A stretch of DNA of 64,000 nucleotides from Runella defluvii (GTDB lineage Bacteria > Bacteroidota > Bacteroidia > Cytophagales > Spirosomataceae), in assembly GCF_014195535.1 (NCBI RefSeq), contig NZ_JACIBY010000021.1, positions 34,293 through 98,292 on the forward strand, in the 5' to 3' direction. Under the pieces are notes generated by a model that was not told the origin of the DNA, did not search any database, and worked only from the letters and a program-made list of their open reading frames with translations. Positions 43,141 through 50,245 of this stretch are shown here, in pieces; within the stretch, counting starts at the first letter, position 1; the number at the start of each line of letters is the position of its first letter. The translations under genes were made by a program, and so were the position numbers.

Positions 43141-43797
43141 ATGACAAAAACATTAGGATTGGTTCACACCTCCGCAACCTTAGTACCTGTTTTTCAAGAA
43201 CTTTGCAAACAATATATTCCGCACGTTAACGTCTTTAACATCGTTGACGATAGCCTTATCAAACAAGTGATTAGTCGCGGCGAACTGCGGGCTGATACGG
43301 CACGGCGGGTAGTTAACTACGCAGGCTCAGCTGAAAGCGCAGGGGCAGATTATATTATGTTTACCTGCTCGTCCATTGGTGCTGCCGTGGAAGCAGCTGC
43401 CGACCTCACCCAAGTACCTGTCCTCCGTGTGGACCAGCCCATGGCCGACCAAGCCGTAGCAACGGGGTCGCGCATTGGAGTCATCGCTACGTTACCAACT
43501 ACCCTCGCCCCCACGTCAGATTTAGTGCAACGTCGTGCGGCGGTTGTAGGAAAAGATATTCAATTAAAGGCCGTCTTGTGCGAAGGCGCGTTTGAGGCGT
43601 TGATGGGCGGAAACCCCGCCCTTCACGACACAATGGTGGCCAAAGCGCTGAAAGAGCTGAGTACCCAAGTCGATGTTATTGTGCTGGCCCAAGCCTCGAT
43701 GGCGCGGGTTGTAGATACCCTTTCAGAATCAGAAAAAATAGTCCCCATTTTGGCAAGTCCACCGATTGCGATGGCGTATTTGGCAACCGTATTATGA
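43141..43797 (+). CDS. Asp/Glu/hydantoin racemase superfamily protein with a single catalytic Cys
   Basis: A 218-residue cytoplasmic protein of the aspartate/glutamate racemase superfamily. The first half-site Cys is in IMFTCSSIGAAVEAA (about residue 79). The second expected Cys is replaced: VIVLAQASMARV has Ala in its place. Racemases need both, so this protein is more likely a decarboxylase, isomerase or lyase, as in arylmalonate decarboxylase, which also uses one Cys although at the other site. RVDQPMADQAVATGSRIGVIAT is the inter-domain region. It overlaps the transporter gene by ATGA and follows the tandem-repeat array, so it belongs with the RLP/kinase module. Substrate unknown. Confidence 0.8.
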   Translation: MTKTLGLVHTSATLVPVFQELCKQYIPHVNVFNIVDDSLIKQVISRGELRADTARRVVNYAGSAESAGADYIMFTCSSIGAAVEAAADLTQVPVLRVDQPMADQAVATGSRIGVIATLPTTLAPTSDLVQRRAAVVGKDIQLKAVLCEGAFEALMGGNPALHDTMVAKALKELSTQVDVIVLAQASMARVVDTLSESEKIVPILASPPIAMAYLATVL

Positions 43798-45077
43798 AAC
43801 AATTTTCAAAAATAGCCTTGTACCTCAGTGGCTTGGCAGTGGTGCTACTCGGTGCTGGGCTATTCACTTCCACCGATACCCTTTGGCAACCTGCGGCTGT
43901 GGCGTTGGCGGTTTGTTTGGCCATTGGCATGGGTGCAATTCCTTCGTTAAAGGGGTATCAATACACCACTTGGATCATCGCGGCCGTGGTAGCGGGCATG
44001 ATTTACCCCTCGGCCTTCACCAAGTGGGGAGATTTTGATTTACGTAACAAATGGCTCATTTTGGTCATTATCCAGACCGTCATGTTTGGAATGGGAATCC
44101 ACATGAGCGTTCGCGACTTTGCAGGTTTGGCCACTACGGGCAAAGGCGTAATTATCGGGCTTTTGTGTCACTTTTCGGTCATGCCTTTGATGGGTCTATT
44201 ACTCACCAAAATCTTTGACTTTGACCCAGAAATCGCCGCTGGCATCATTCTGATTGGTTCATGTTCAAGCGGTTTAGCTTCCAACGTCATGGTCTATTTA
44301 GCCAAAGCCAATTTGGTTTTATCTGTTATAGTAACCGCCATGGCGACCTTGGTTGCACCCTTTTTGACACCCTTATTGATGAAATTGTTGGCAGGAACGC
44401 TCATTGAGGTTCATTTTGTGGACATGATGATGGAAATTATCAAAATCATCATTGTACCCATTGGCGCGGCCCTTTTACACGATTACCTCAAAAACGCGAC
44501 ACCCGCTAGTTGGCAAAAAATTTGGTTCATTTTTGGTGGTTGCCTAGTGTGGCTGCTTGCGTTGCCACTTGGAACATGGGCTTTTTTCAAAGAAACAATT
44601 ACCTCCACACCCCTGCTCCAATCCCTTGAGATTTTGGGCTTTTTTGCGGGGGCGTTTGTCGTGGGTGTGTTGTATCATTTGCTTACGCTTCGGTTTCCAA
44701 AACTGGACAGTCTAATGCCTTATTTTTCGATGTTTGGCATCATTTACTTCACAACGGTGACTACGGCTGCGGGGCGTGAGAATTTGATGAAAGTAGGTTT
44801 TCTGCTGTTTATCTGCTCGGTCATTCACAACGCCGCTGGTTATTTCTTTGGGTATTGGTTGAGTCGTTTGTTTGGCTTGGACGTTAATTCTAGCCGTACT
44901 GTTGCTTTTGAGGTAGGACTCCAAAACGGTGGCATGGCCTCGGGCTTGGCAGGAAGCATGGGTAAACTCGGTACAGTAGGACTCCCTGCGACGGTGTTTA
45001 GCCCTTGGATGAACATTTCGGGGTCTATTTTGGCCAATTATTGGCGTAAACGACAAAAAAATGATGAGCACGCTTAG
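43794..45077 (+). CDS. BASS-family (bile acid:sodium symporter-like) transporter
   Basis: A 427-residue inner-membrane protein with two N-terminal helices followed by a ten-helix BASS fold. MFGMGIHMSVRDFAGLA, ILIGSCSSGLASNVMVYLAKANLVLSV (split into the crossover region) and AFEVGLQNGGMASGLAGSMG are characteristic substrate-site segments of this family. BASS proteins carry organic anions with sodium; plant BASS6 carries glycolate. The gene is coupled by ATGA to the racemase-like gene, so it likely moves a substrate, intermediate or waste acid of the module. The last 17 bp overlap the next gene. Confidence 0.85.
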   Translation: MKQFSKIALYLSGLAVVLLGAGLFTSTDTLWQPAAVALAVCLAIGMGAIPSLKGYQYTTWIIAAVVAGMIYPSAFTKWGDFDLRNKWLILVIIQTVMFGMGIHMSVRDFAGLATTGKGVIIGLLCHFSVMPLMGLLLTKIFDFDPEIAAGIILIGSCSSGLASNVMVYLAKANLVLSVIVTAMATLVAPFLTPLLMKLLAGTLIEVHFVDMMMEIIKIIIVPIGAALLHDYLKNATPASWQKIWFIFGGCLVWLLALPLGTWAFFKETITSTPLLQSLEILGFFAGAFVVGVLYHLLTLRFPKLDSLMPYFSMFGIIYFTTVTTAAGRENLMKVGFLLFICSVIHNAAGYFFGYWLSRLFGLDVNSSRTVAFEVGLQNGGMASGLAGSMGKLGTVGLPATVFSPWMNISGSILANYWRKRQKNDEHA

Positions 45078-46284
45078 CATAGTAACCTCACCCCCTAAAT
45101 CCCCCTCCCCTTTTAGGGGAGGAGGATTTTTGAAGCCCTTCTCCTGGAAGGAGAGGGGTTGGGGTGAGGTTATCCACATTTTCTATTTCCTACTTTCTTT
45201 CTTCTTTCTCCAAAACGCCACGGCACAAACGGTATCTCCTGAACGGATGCAGCAGGTGTATGAAGAAATCAAGACGCCGCATAAGTATGGCCTTATCATC
45301 ACCCCAACTACCAATGAGAAAAAGCTCGATTGTCCAACGGTTTTTCGTAAAGGCAAAGGTTGGTACATGACCTACCTCATTTACGACGGGCGTGGCTACG
45401 AAACATGGCTTGCCAAAAGCAACGACTTGCTCAACTGGACAACCTTGGGGCGTTTGCTGTCGTTTGCCGATACCGATACCACGCATTGGGACAGCAATCA
45501 ACGAGCGGGCTATGTAGCGCTTCAAAATACCAAATGGGGCGGCAACTACAAGCTTCAAAAATACGATGGCCGCTACTGGATGCCGTATTTGGGCAGTAAT
45601 ACCCGTGGCTACGAAGAAGGCAAATTGTCGTTGGGAATGGCTTTTACCACCCATCCTCCCCATAAAGTCGCGGAGTGGCAGCGCCTTCCCAAACCTACCC
45701 TCACTCCCGACGACCCCGATGTGCGCTGGTGGGAAAATAAAAAGCTCTATAAAAGCACGGTGATTTGGGACAAAAAGAAAACCACGGGTTATCCGTTTGT
45801 ACTGTACTACAATGCAAACGGTGATACTAGCAACAACAATCCCAAATACCGCTTGATTGAGCGCATTGGTATGGCAGTTTCTAATGACATGAAAACCTGG
45901 AAACGCTTTGGCCAAGACCCCGTCATCGACCACCAATCGGGGATTTCGGGGGATGCTGTGTTGCAAAAAATGGGGGATTTGTGGGTCATGTTTTATTTCG
46001 GGGCTTTTTGGAACGACCGAAAAGATGCCTACAACCGCTTTGCCTGTTCGTACGACCTCGTCAACTGGACCAAATGGCAAGGAGCCGACCTCATTGCTAC
46101 CTCCGAACCCTACGATAGTATGTACGCCCATAAATCGTACGTTATCAAACACAAAGGAATCGTCTATCACTTTTATTGCGCGGTCAATAAACACGACCAA
46201 CGCGGTATCGCCGTGGCCACTTCAAAAGACGTAGGCAAAAGCACCCTGAATTTTGTAGCTCCGCCTCCACCGAAGAAGAAGTGA
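45061..46284 (+). CDS. Secreted GH43-like five-bladed beta-propeller glycosidase
   Basis: A 407-residue exported protein. FYFLLSFFFLQNATAQ is the true signal peptide, about residues 42-57. The 40 residues before it are the translation of a repeat (45084-45171; peptide SPPKSPSPFRGGGF and FSWKERGWGEV) that invaded the gene's 5' end. The mature part has propeller features: KLDCPTVFRKGKGWYMTYL, ETWLAKSNDLLNWTTLG, YRLIERIGMAVSNDMKTWKRFG and GDAVLQKMGDLWVMFYFG, as in GH43, GH117 and GH130-like proteins. The exact family is not certain. With the GH127 next to it, arabinose-containing glycans are likely targets. There is no other ATG nearby, so the long leader may impair export. Confidence 0.75.
   Translation: MMSTLSIVTSPPKSPSPFRGGGFLKPFSWKERGWGEVIHIFYFLLSFFFLQNATAQTVSPERMQQVYEEIKTPHKYGLIITPTTNEKKLDCPTVFRKGKGWYMTYLIYDGRGYETWLAKSNDLLNWTTLGRLLSFADTDTTHWDSNQRAGYVALQNTKWGGNYKLQKYDGRYWMPYLGSNTRGYEEGKLSLGMAFTTHPPHKVAEWQRLPKPTLTPDDPDVRWWENKKLYKSTVIWDKKKTTGYPFVLYYNANGDTSNNNPKYRLIERIGMAVSNDMKTWKRFGQDPVIDHQSGISGDAVLQKMGDLWVMFYFGAFWNDRKDAYNRFACSYDLVNWTKWQGADLIATSEPYDSMYAHKSYVIKHKGIVYHFYCAVNKHDQRGIAVATSKDVGKSTLNFVAPPPPKKK
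45084..45171. repeat. CCTCACCCC...GGGGTGAGG dispersed repeat inside the GH43-like 5' end
   Basis: AACCTCACCCC (45084-45094) and GGGGTGAGGTT (45161-45171) are inverted ends, and CCCCTCCCCTTTTAGGGGAGG and CTCCTGGAAGGAG form inner hairpins. From memory this repeat is widespread in Bacteroidota. Both strands are open, giving mirror-image spurious peptides. Confidence 0.8.
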
Positions 46285-46395
46285 TTTATTGTCTGTTATC
46301 TGTTATTTGTTATCCGTTATCCGCAACTCGTCATTCCTAGCTCTTTATCCATAACTCGTTATTCGTAATTCCTCATTCGTAATTCGTAATTAAAA
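46285..46395. repeat. Short degenerate repeats between the two glycosidase genes
   Basis: GTTATCTGTTATTTGTTATC and CGTAATTCCTCATTCGTAAT-type near-7-to-11-bp repeats fill the gap. No gene or clear promoter is seen. Confidence 0.45.
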
Positions 46396-48411
46396 ATGAA
46401 GCTCTCTTTCACCGCCCTTTGTGCCCTTGCAACGACGGTCTTTGCCGTGGCTCAAAATAAAGGCATTACCAACACCACCCATAGCCCTTACGCCAAAGTA
46501 TATTCTCCCAATATCACCGACGTTCGTTGGACGGGCGGTTTTTGGGGCGACCGCTTTCGGGTAGCCAAAGAAACCATGGTACCGCAACTTTGGAAAACCT
46601 ACACCGACCCCACTATCAGCCATTCTTTTCGGAATTTTGAAATAGCGGCGGGGTTAGAAACTGGCAACTTTAAAGGCCCTTCGTTTCACGACGGTGATTT
46701 TTACAAGACGTTTGAGGCCGTGGCCAGTTTGTACGCCTCCACCAAAGACCCCGAACTAGACGCCCTCATGGAAAAAGCCATTGCCGTGATGGCAAAGGCC
46801 CAGCGCGAAGACGGCTACGTTTATACCAAAGCCATTATCGAACAAAAGAAAACGGGGAACGCGAAGCTGTTTGACGACAAACTGAGTTTTGAAGCCTATA
46901 ATTTTGGCCACTTGATGACGGCAGCCTGCGTACACCACCGTGCGACTGGCAAAACCAACCTCCTCGATATTGCCAAAAAATCGGCCGATTTCTTGATTGG
47001 TTTTTACAAAATAGCCACGCCCGAACAAGCCCGCAACGCCCTTTGTCCCGCGCACTACATGGGTCTGACGGAGCTGTACCGCACCACCAACGAAAAGAAA
47101 TACTTGGAACTGGTGAAGTACCTTATCAACATCAAAGGCACCACCGAAGGCACCGACGATAACCAAGACCGCATTCCGTTTCGTCAGCAAACGGTGGCCA
47201 TGGGGCACGCCGTGCGCGGTACCTACCTTTACGCGGGCGTTGCCGATGTGTATGCCGAAACGGGGGAAGATTCGTTGATGCGTTCGTTGAATTTGATTTG
47301 GGACAACCTCACCCAACGCAAAATGTACGTTACGGGGGCTTGTGGGGCACTGTTCGACGGCGTTTCGCCCTACGGAACTTCCTACAAACCCAATGACGTC
47401 CAAAAAACGCACCAAGCCTTTGGTCGCGACTACCAACTGCCCAACGTCAGCGCCCACAACGAAACCTGCGCTAACATTGGCAACGTCTTGTTCAACTGGC
47501 GGATGTTTACCCTCACGGGCGACGCCCGCTACACCGACGTGGTGGAATTGGCATTGTACAACAGCGTGTTGTCAGGCATTAGTCTTTCTGGAGATAAGTT
47601 CTTTTATACCAACCCCTTAGCGGCTTCCAACGATTTTCCGTATCAACTCCGCTGGATGGGTGGCCGCATTCCTTACATCCGTATTTCCAACTGTTGCCCG
47701 CCCAACACGGTGCGCACCATCACGGAGGTAAGCGACTACACCTACAGCCTCAGCGACAACGCCGTTTGGTGCAACCTCTACGGCAGCAGTCAGCTACAAA
47801 CGACCCTCAAAAACGGCCAAGCCATCGCCCTACGCCAAGAAAGCAACTATCCGTGGGACGGCAACGTAAAAATCACGGTGGAGCAGTTGCCCGCCAGCAG
47901 CTTTGGCCTCAAATTGCGTTTGCCAAGCTGGTGTTCAGAGGCCAAATTGTTCATCAACGGCAAAGCCACTCCTTACACCAACGACCGCGGCTACGTGACC
48001 ATTGAACGCGCTTGGAAAAAAGGAGACGTGGTGACGTGGAACATGGCCATGCCGACGGAACTGTTGGAATCAAACCCGTTGGTAGAAGAAAACCGTAACC
48101 AAGTGGCGGTGAAGCGCGGACCGATGGTGTATTGTTTGGAATCGCCCGACATGCCCGCTGCTACCCGCGTTTTTGACGTAGCCCTTCCCAGCACCGCCGC
48201 TTTCAAGCCCGTAACAACGAAACTGGATAACACCACCTTGACGGCTTTAGAAACCAACGGCCTGCTCATCAACGACAAAAACTGGGACAAGCAACTTTAC
48301 CGCCCCCTTTCCCAAGCCAAGAAAACCATCCCCCTAAAGCTCATCCCCTACTACGCCTGGGCTAACCGAGGCCAATCGGAAATGACGATTTGGGTGCCTG
48401 TAGTGCGGTAG
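46396..48411 (+). CDS. GH127-family glycoside hydrolase (beta-L-arabinofuranosidase type)
   Basis: A 671-residue exported enzyme with a short signal peptide ending VFAVAQ (about residue 19). The (alpha/alpha)6 barrel begins with the DVRWTGGFWGDRF string of the family. The zinc/catalytic site is complete: SAHNETCA gives E356 and C358, and ISNCCPPN gives C433 and C434, matching the Glu-Cys-Cys-Cys site of HypBA1 in which one of the CC pair is the nucleophile. C-terminal beta domains end at the stop. GH127 removes beta-L-arabinofuranose or related residues; relatives act on rhamnogalacturonan II. It is the last gene of the plus-strand arm and is followed by a strong terminator. Confidence 0.93.
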   Translation: MKLSFTALCALATTVFAVAQNKGITNTTHSPYAKVYSPNITDVRWTGGFWGDRFRVAKETMVPQLWKTYTDPTISHSFRNFEIAAGLETGNFKGPSFHDGDFYKTFEAVASLYASTKDPELDALMEKAIAVMAKAQREDGYVYTKAIIEQKKTGNAKLFDDKLSFEAYNFGHLMTAACVHHRATGKTNLLDIAKKSADFLIGFYKIATPEQARNALCPAHYMGLTELYRTTNEKKYLELVKYLINIKGTTEGTDDNQDRIPFRQQTVAMGHAVRGTYLYAGVADVYAETGEDSLMRSLNLIWDNLTQRKMYVTGACGALFDGVSPYGTSYKPNDVQKTHQAFGRDYQLPNVSAHNETCANIGNVLFNWRMFTLTGDARYTDVVELALYNSVLSGISLSGDKFFYTNPLAASNDFPYQLRWMGGRIPYIRISNCCPPNTVRTITEVSDYTYSLSDNAVWCNLYGSSQLQTTLKNGQAIALRQESNYPWDGNVKITVEQLPASSFGLKLRLPSWCSEAKLFINGKATPYTNDRGYVTIERAWKKGDVVTWNMAMPTELLESNPLVEENRNQVAVKRGPMVYCLESPDMPAATRVFDVALPSTAAFKPVTTKLDNTTLTALETNGLLINDKNWDKQLYRPLSQAKKTIPLKLIPYYAWANRGQSEMTIWVPVVR

Positions 48412-48420
48412 ATTAGGCTT

Positions 48421-48489
48421 AAAATAGTATGGCGTCTATCCCTGAAATGTCAGGAATAGACGCCGTTTTTTTGTTATTTTTGTGGGGGA
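48421..48489 (+). terminator. Terminator of the plus-strand sugar arm, first copy of a duplicated segment
   Basis: GGCGTCTATCCCTGA (48431-48445) pairs with TCAGGAATAGACGCC (48450-48464) with one mismatch, followed by GTTTTTTT. TATTTTTG, a -7-like box, follows within 10 bp. The whole segment recurs in diverged form at 49802-49869. Confidence 0.8.
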
Positions 48490-48654
48490 AACAAGTGAAT
48501 AACCACTCGTTTGTATCAAACTTGGCTATGAAAAATACTAATATGACTTCTATTTTCTTTACTTCGCTAAGGGCGACTTAAACTTTTTAGAAAACCAATG
48601 GTATCTGGTTAAATGAACATTTTACTTCGCATAAACCACGATTATGTTTGGAAT

Positions 48655-48873
48655 ACAGGTTAAACGCATTTTAAAAAACAGCCTCGGAGAGGCGAAACAT
48701 TTGTAGAAAATGTAAATAAACCCCTCCACAAAGCCCCATCGGGGCGGCCAATACTCGGTGAAAGAGGTCACCCCCATGGGGCTTTCTGAAGAATCCAATT
48801 ATTGCTTTCTACTAAGATATGGCTCTTCTGGAGCAATAAATAGTTGCTTTCTATTTTTATGCGTTTAACCTGT
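48655..48873. mobile_element. MITE-like element with 15-bp terminal inverted repeats
   Basis: ACAGGTTAAACGCAT (48655-48669) and ATGCGTTTAACCTGT (48859-48873) are perfect 15-bp inverted ends of a 219-bp non-coding segment. Flanks TTGGAAT and TTGAAAT could be a decayed 7-bp target duplication. Inside are CAGCCTCGGAGAGG, ACATTTGTAGAAAA and nested AAAGCCCCAT/ATGGGGCTTT palindromes (48730-48785). The remainder of the 48490-48949 gap shows nothing else I can name. Confidence 0.55.
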
Positions 48874-48949
48874 TTGAAATAATACATTAGCCATTTTTTA
48901 CTCCGAAACCCACTACTACAAAAAGTATAAGACTGTTAATATTAACTTT

Positions 48950-49201
48950 ATGATAACCTCTGACGACCTTTCAACAGAAATTTATATTTACGGCAACGGC
49001 AAAGTGAAACATATTAAAGGACAATCTGCAAGTCTGCCCGACAGCGTTATGACAGTTTACCGATGGTTAATGCAAAAAATTAAACATCTCAAACTACATC
49101 CATCAAAAGACAACTTGACATTCCCAACAAATACTGAGAAGCCACTACCTGAAATAGAGGCAATTAAATTTATACAACCAGCTGTTGATGACAAACCATA
49201 G
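48950..49201 (+). CDS. Small protein of unknown function
   Basis: An 83-residue frame with ATG start, beginning MITSDDLSTEIYIYG. It has mixed alpha/beta character with a basic middle (WLMQKIKHLKLHPSK) and an acidic, Pro-rich end. No signal peptide or family is recognised. It lies in an AT-rich block between two copies of a duplicated terminator segment together with the 49364 gene, so it may be part of an acquired unit. Its coding status rests on composition only. Confidence 0.4.
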   Translation: MITSDDLSTEIYIYGNGKVKHIKGQSASLPDSVMTVYRWLMQKIKHLKLHPSKDNLTFPTNTEKPLPEIEAIKFIQPAVDDKP

Positions 49202-49363
49202 GAACAGCTTCAAAATGCCAGTATAACCAGTGTTTGATGAAAATTTCAAGCCTGAATAAGGAGCAATATTCGACTATCAAAATAGCTAACTTTCACCCAC
49301 TCTACAACACCTTTTACATTAACAGTCAACCTATTACAACCATCCAACAAGCAACCTGAAAAT

Positions 49364-49678
49364 ATGGCAACAATCAGAATCAAACGAACAAACGAATACA
49401 GCAACTTATTCAGAGACTACAAAATATTCATTGATGGTCAACAAGTTGGGACTATTGCAACGGGAGAAACAAAAGACTTTTCTACGACAGTCGGGGAGCA
49501 TACTGTAACAGCAAAAATAGATTGGTGTAGCAGTCCAGACGTATCGATTGATGTTAAGGAAAATCAGACAGTTAACTTGAATGTTTGTGGTTTAAAAACG
49601 CCAATCGAGTTTCTGGTCCATATTTACTATTTGACGAAAGGGCGAAATAGATATCTGACCTTAGAGGCAGTTCATTAG
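49364..49678 (+). CDS. Small conserved-looking protein, PEGA-like beta domain
   Basis: A 104-residue cytoplasmic protein. MATIRIKRTNEYSN then YKIFIDGQQVGTIATGETKDF and VGEHTVTAKIDWCSSPDVSI follow the PEGA-like pattern (a short beta domain in which an attribute such as an inner value or metal is displayed). From memory, very similar small proteins recur in Bacteroidota genomes, usually as orphans with an unknown role. The last 20 residues (LVHIYYLTKGRNRYLTL) are hydrophobic then basic and may differ from the usual tail. It has good ATG context after a Lys-rich AT-rich leader, with no visible partner gene. Confidence 0.6.
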   Translation: MATIRIKRTNEYSNLFRDYKIFIDGQQVGTIATGETKDFSTTVGEHTVTAKIDWCSSPDVSIDVKENQTVNLNVCGLKTPIEFLVHIYYLTKGRNRYLTLEAVH

Positions 49679-49684
49679 ATAAAT

Positions 49685-49869
49685 ACCACAAACCAGCCTC
49701 AGAGAGGTGCCATCTTCGTAGCAAAAAACAGCCCTCCACCTCTCCTCCTGCCCTTCCGAAATGGCGGTTTTGGCGCCTTTGGTGCGGTAGGTCTGTGGTT
49801 TAAAATAGAGAGGCATGTATTCCTGACATTTTAGGGATAGACGCTATTTTTTGCTATTTTTGTGGAGAA
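49685..49869. repeat. Imperfect inverted-repeat element and second copy of the terminator segment
   Basis: ACCACAAACC (49685-49694) and GGTCTGTGGT (49790-49799) are near-perfect inverted ends, enclosing another CAGCCTCAGAGAGG copy. From 49802 the sequence repeats 48422-48489 in diverged form: a hairpin (49811-49845), a T-run and TATTTTTG at 49854-49861. Confidence 0.55.
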
Positions 49870-50095
49870 GAGTGGCATTTATCCGCTGAAAAAAAAGGAG
49901 CTATTTGAATTGTTTGATGAGTTGCACAAAACAAAAAACCTTTTAATTGACATTGTACAAAAAGAAAATCATGGTGCACTCATTAATTTCAAAAGCGAAT
50001 TTATCGAAGAGTTATATGAAATTGAAAAAGATAATTTTCCAGACTTCAAAAAGAAAATATTCTATTTATTGAATATCCTCAAAAATCTATCATAA
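49862..50095 (+). CDS. Doubtful small ORF
   Basis: A 77-codon frame opening with GTG at 49862. The peptide after the first few codons is helical and charged (KKKELFELFDELHKTKNLL, FIEELYEIEKDNFPDFKKK), which looks coding, but there is no ATG and the GTG sits on the end of a -7-like box, so the real start would be later, perhaps a TTG near 49912 that follows GGAG. No family is recognised. It precedes the ELWxxDGT gene in the same AT-rich block. Confidence 0.3.
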   Translation: MEKSGIYPLKKKELFELFDELHKTKNLLIDIVQKENHGALINFKSEFIEELYEIEKDNFPDFKKKIFYLLNILKNLS

Positions 50096-50245
50096 CCATA
50101 GACATTACTTATATAAATTATAAGGAAAGTATTTCATTTAAATAATTCATTTATAGATTTTAACAAAACATAATTAATGTTAAAGCAAATTATACAATAT
50201 CTTTTTCTTAGAGATACAACCTCGACACTACTAAAATTAAACAGC

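Noticed and set aside
44712..45179. Minus-strand open frame of 155 codons
   Set aside because: It is the mirror translation of the dispersed CCTCACCCC repeat joined to antisense of the BASS gene.
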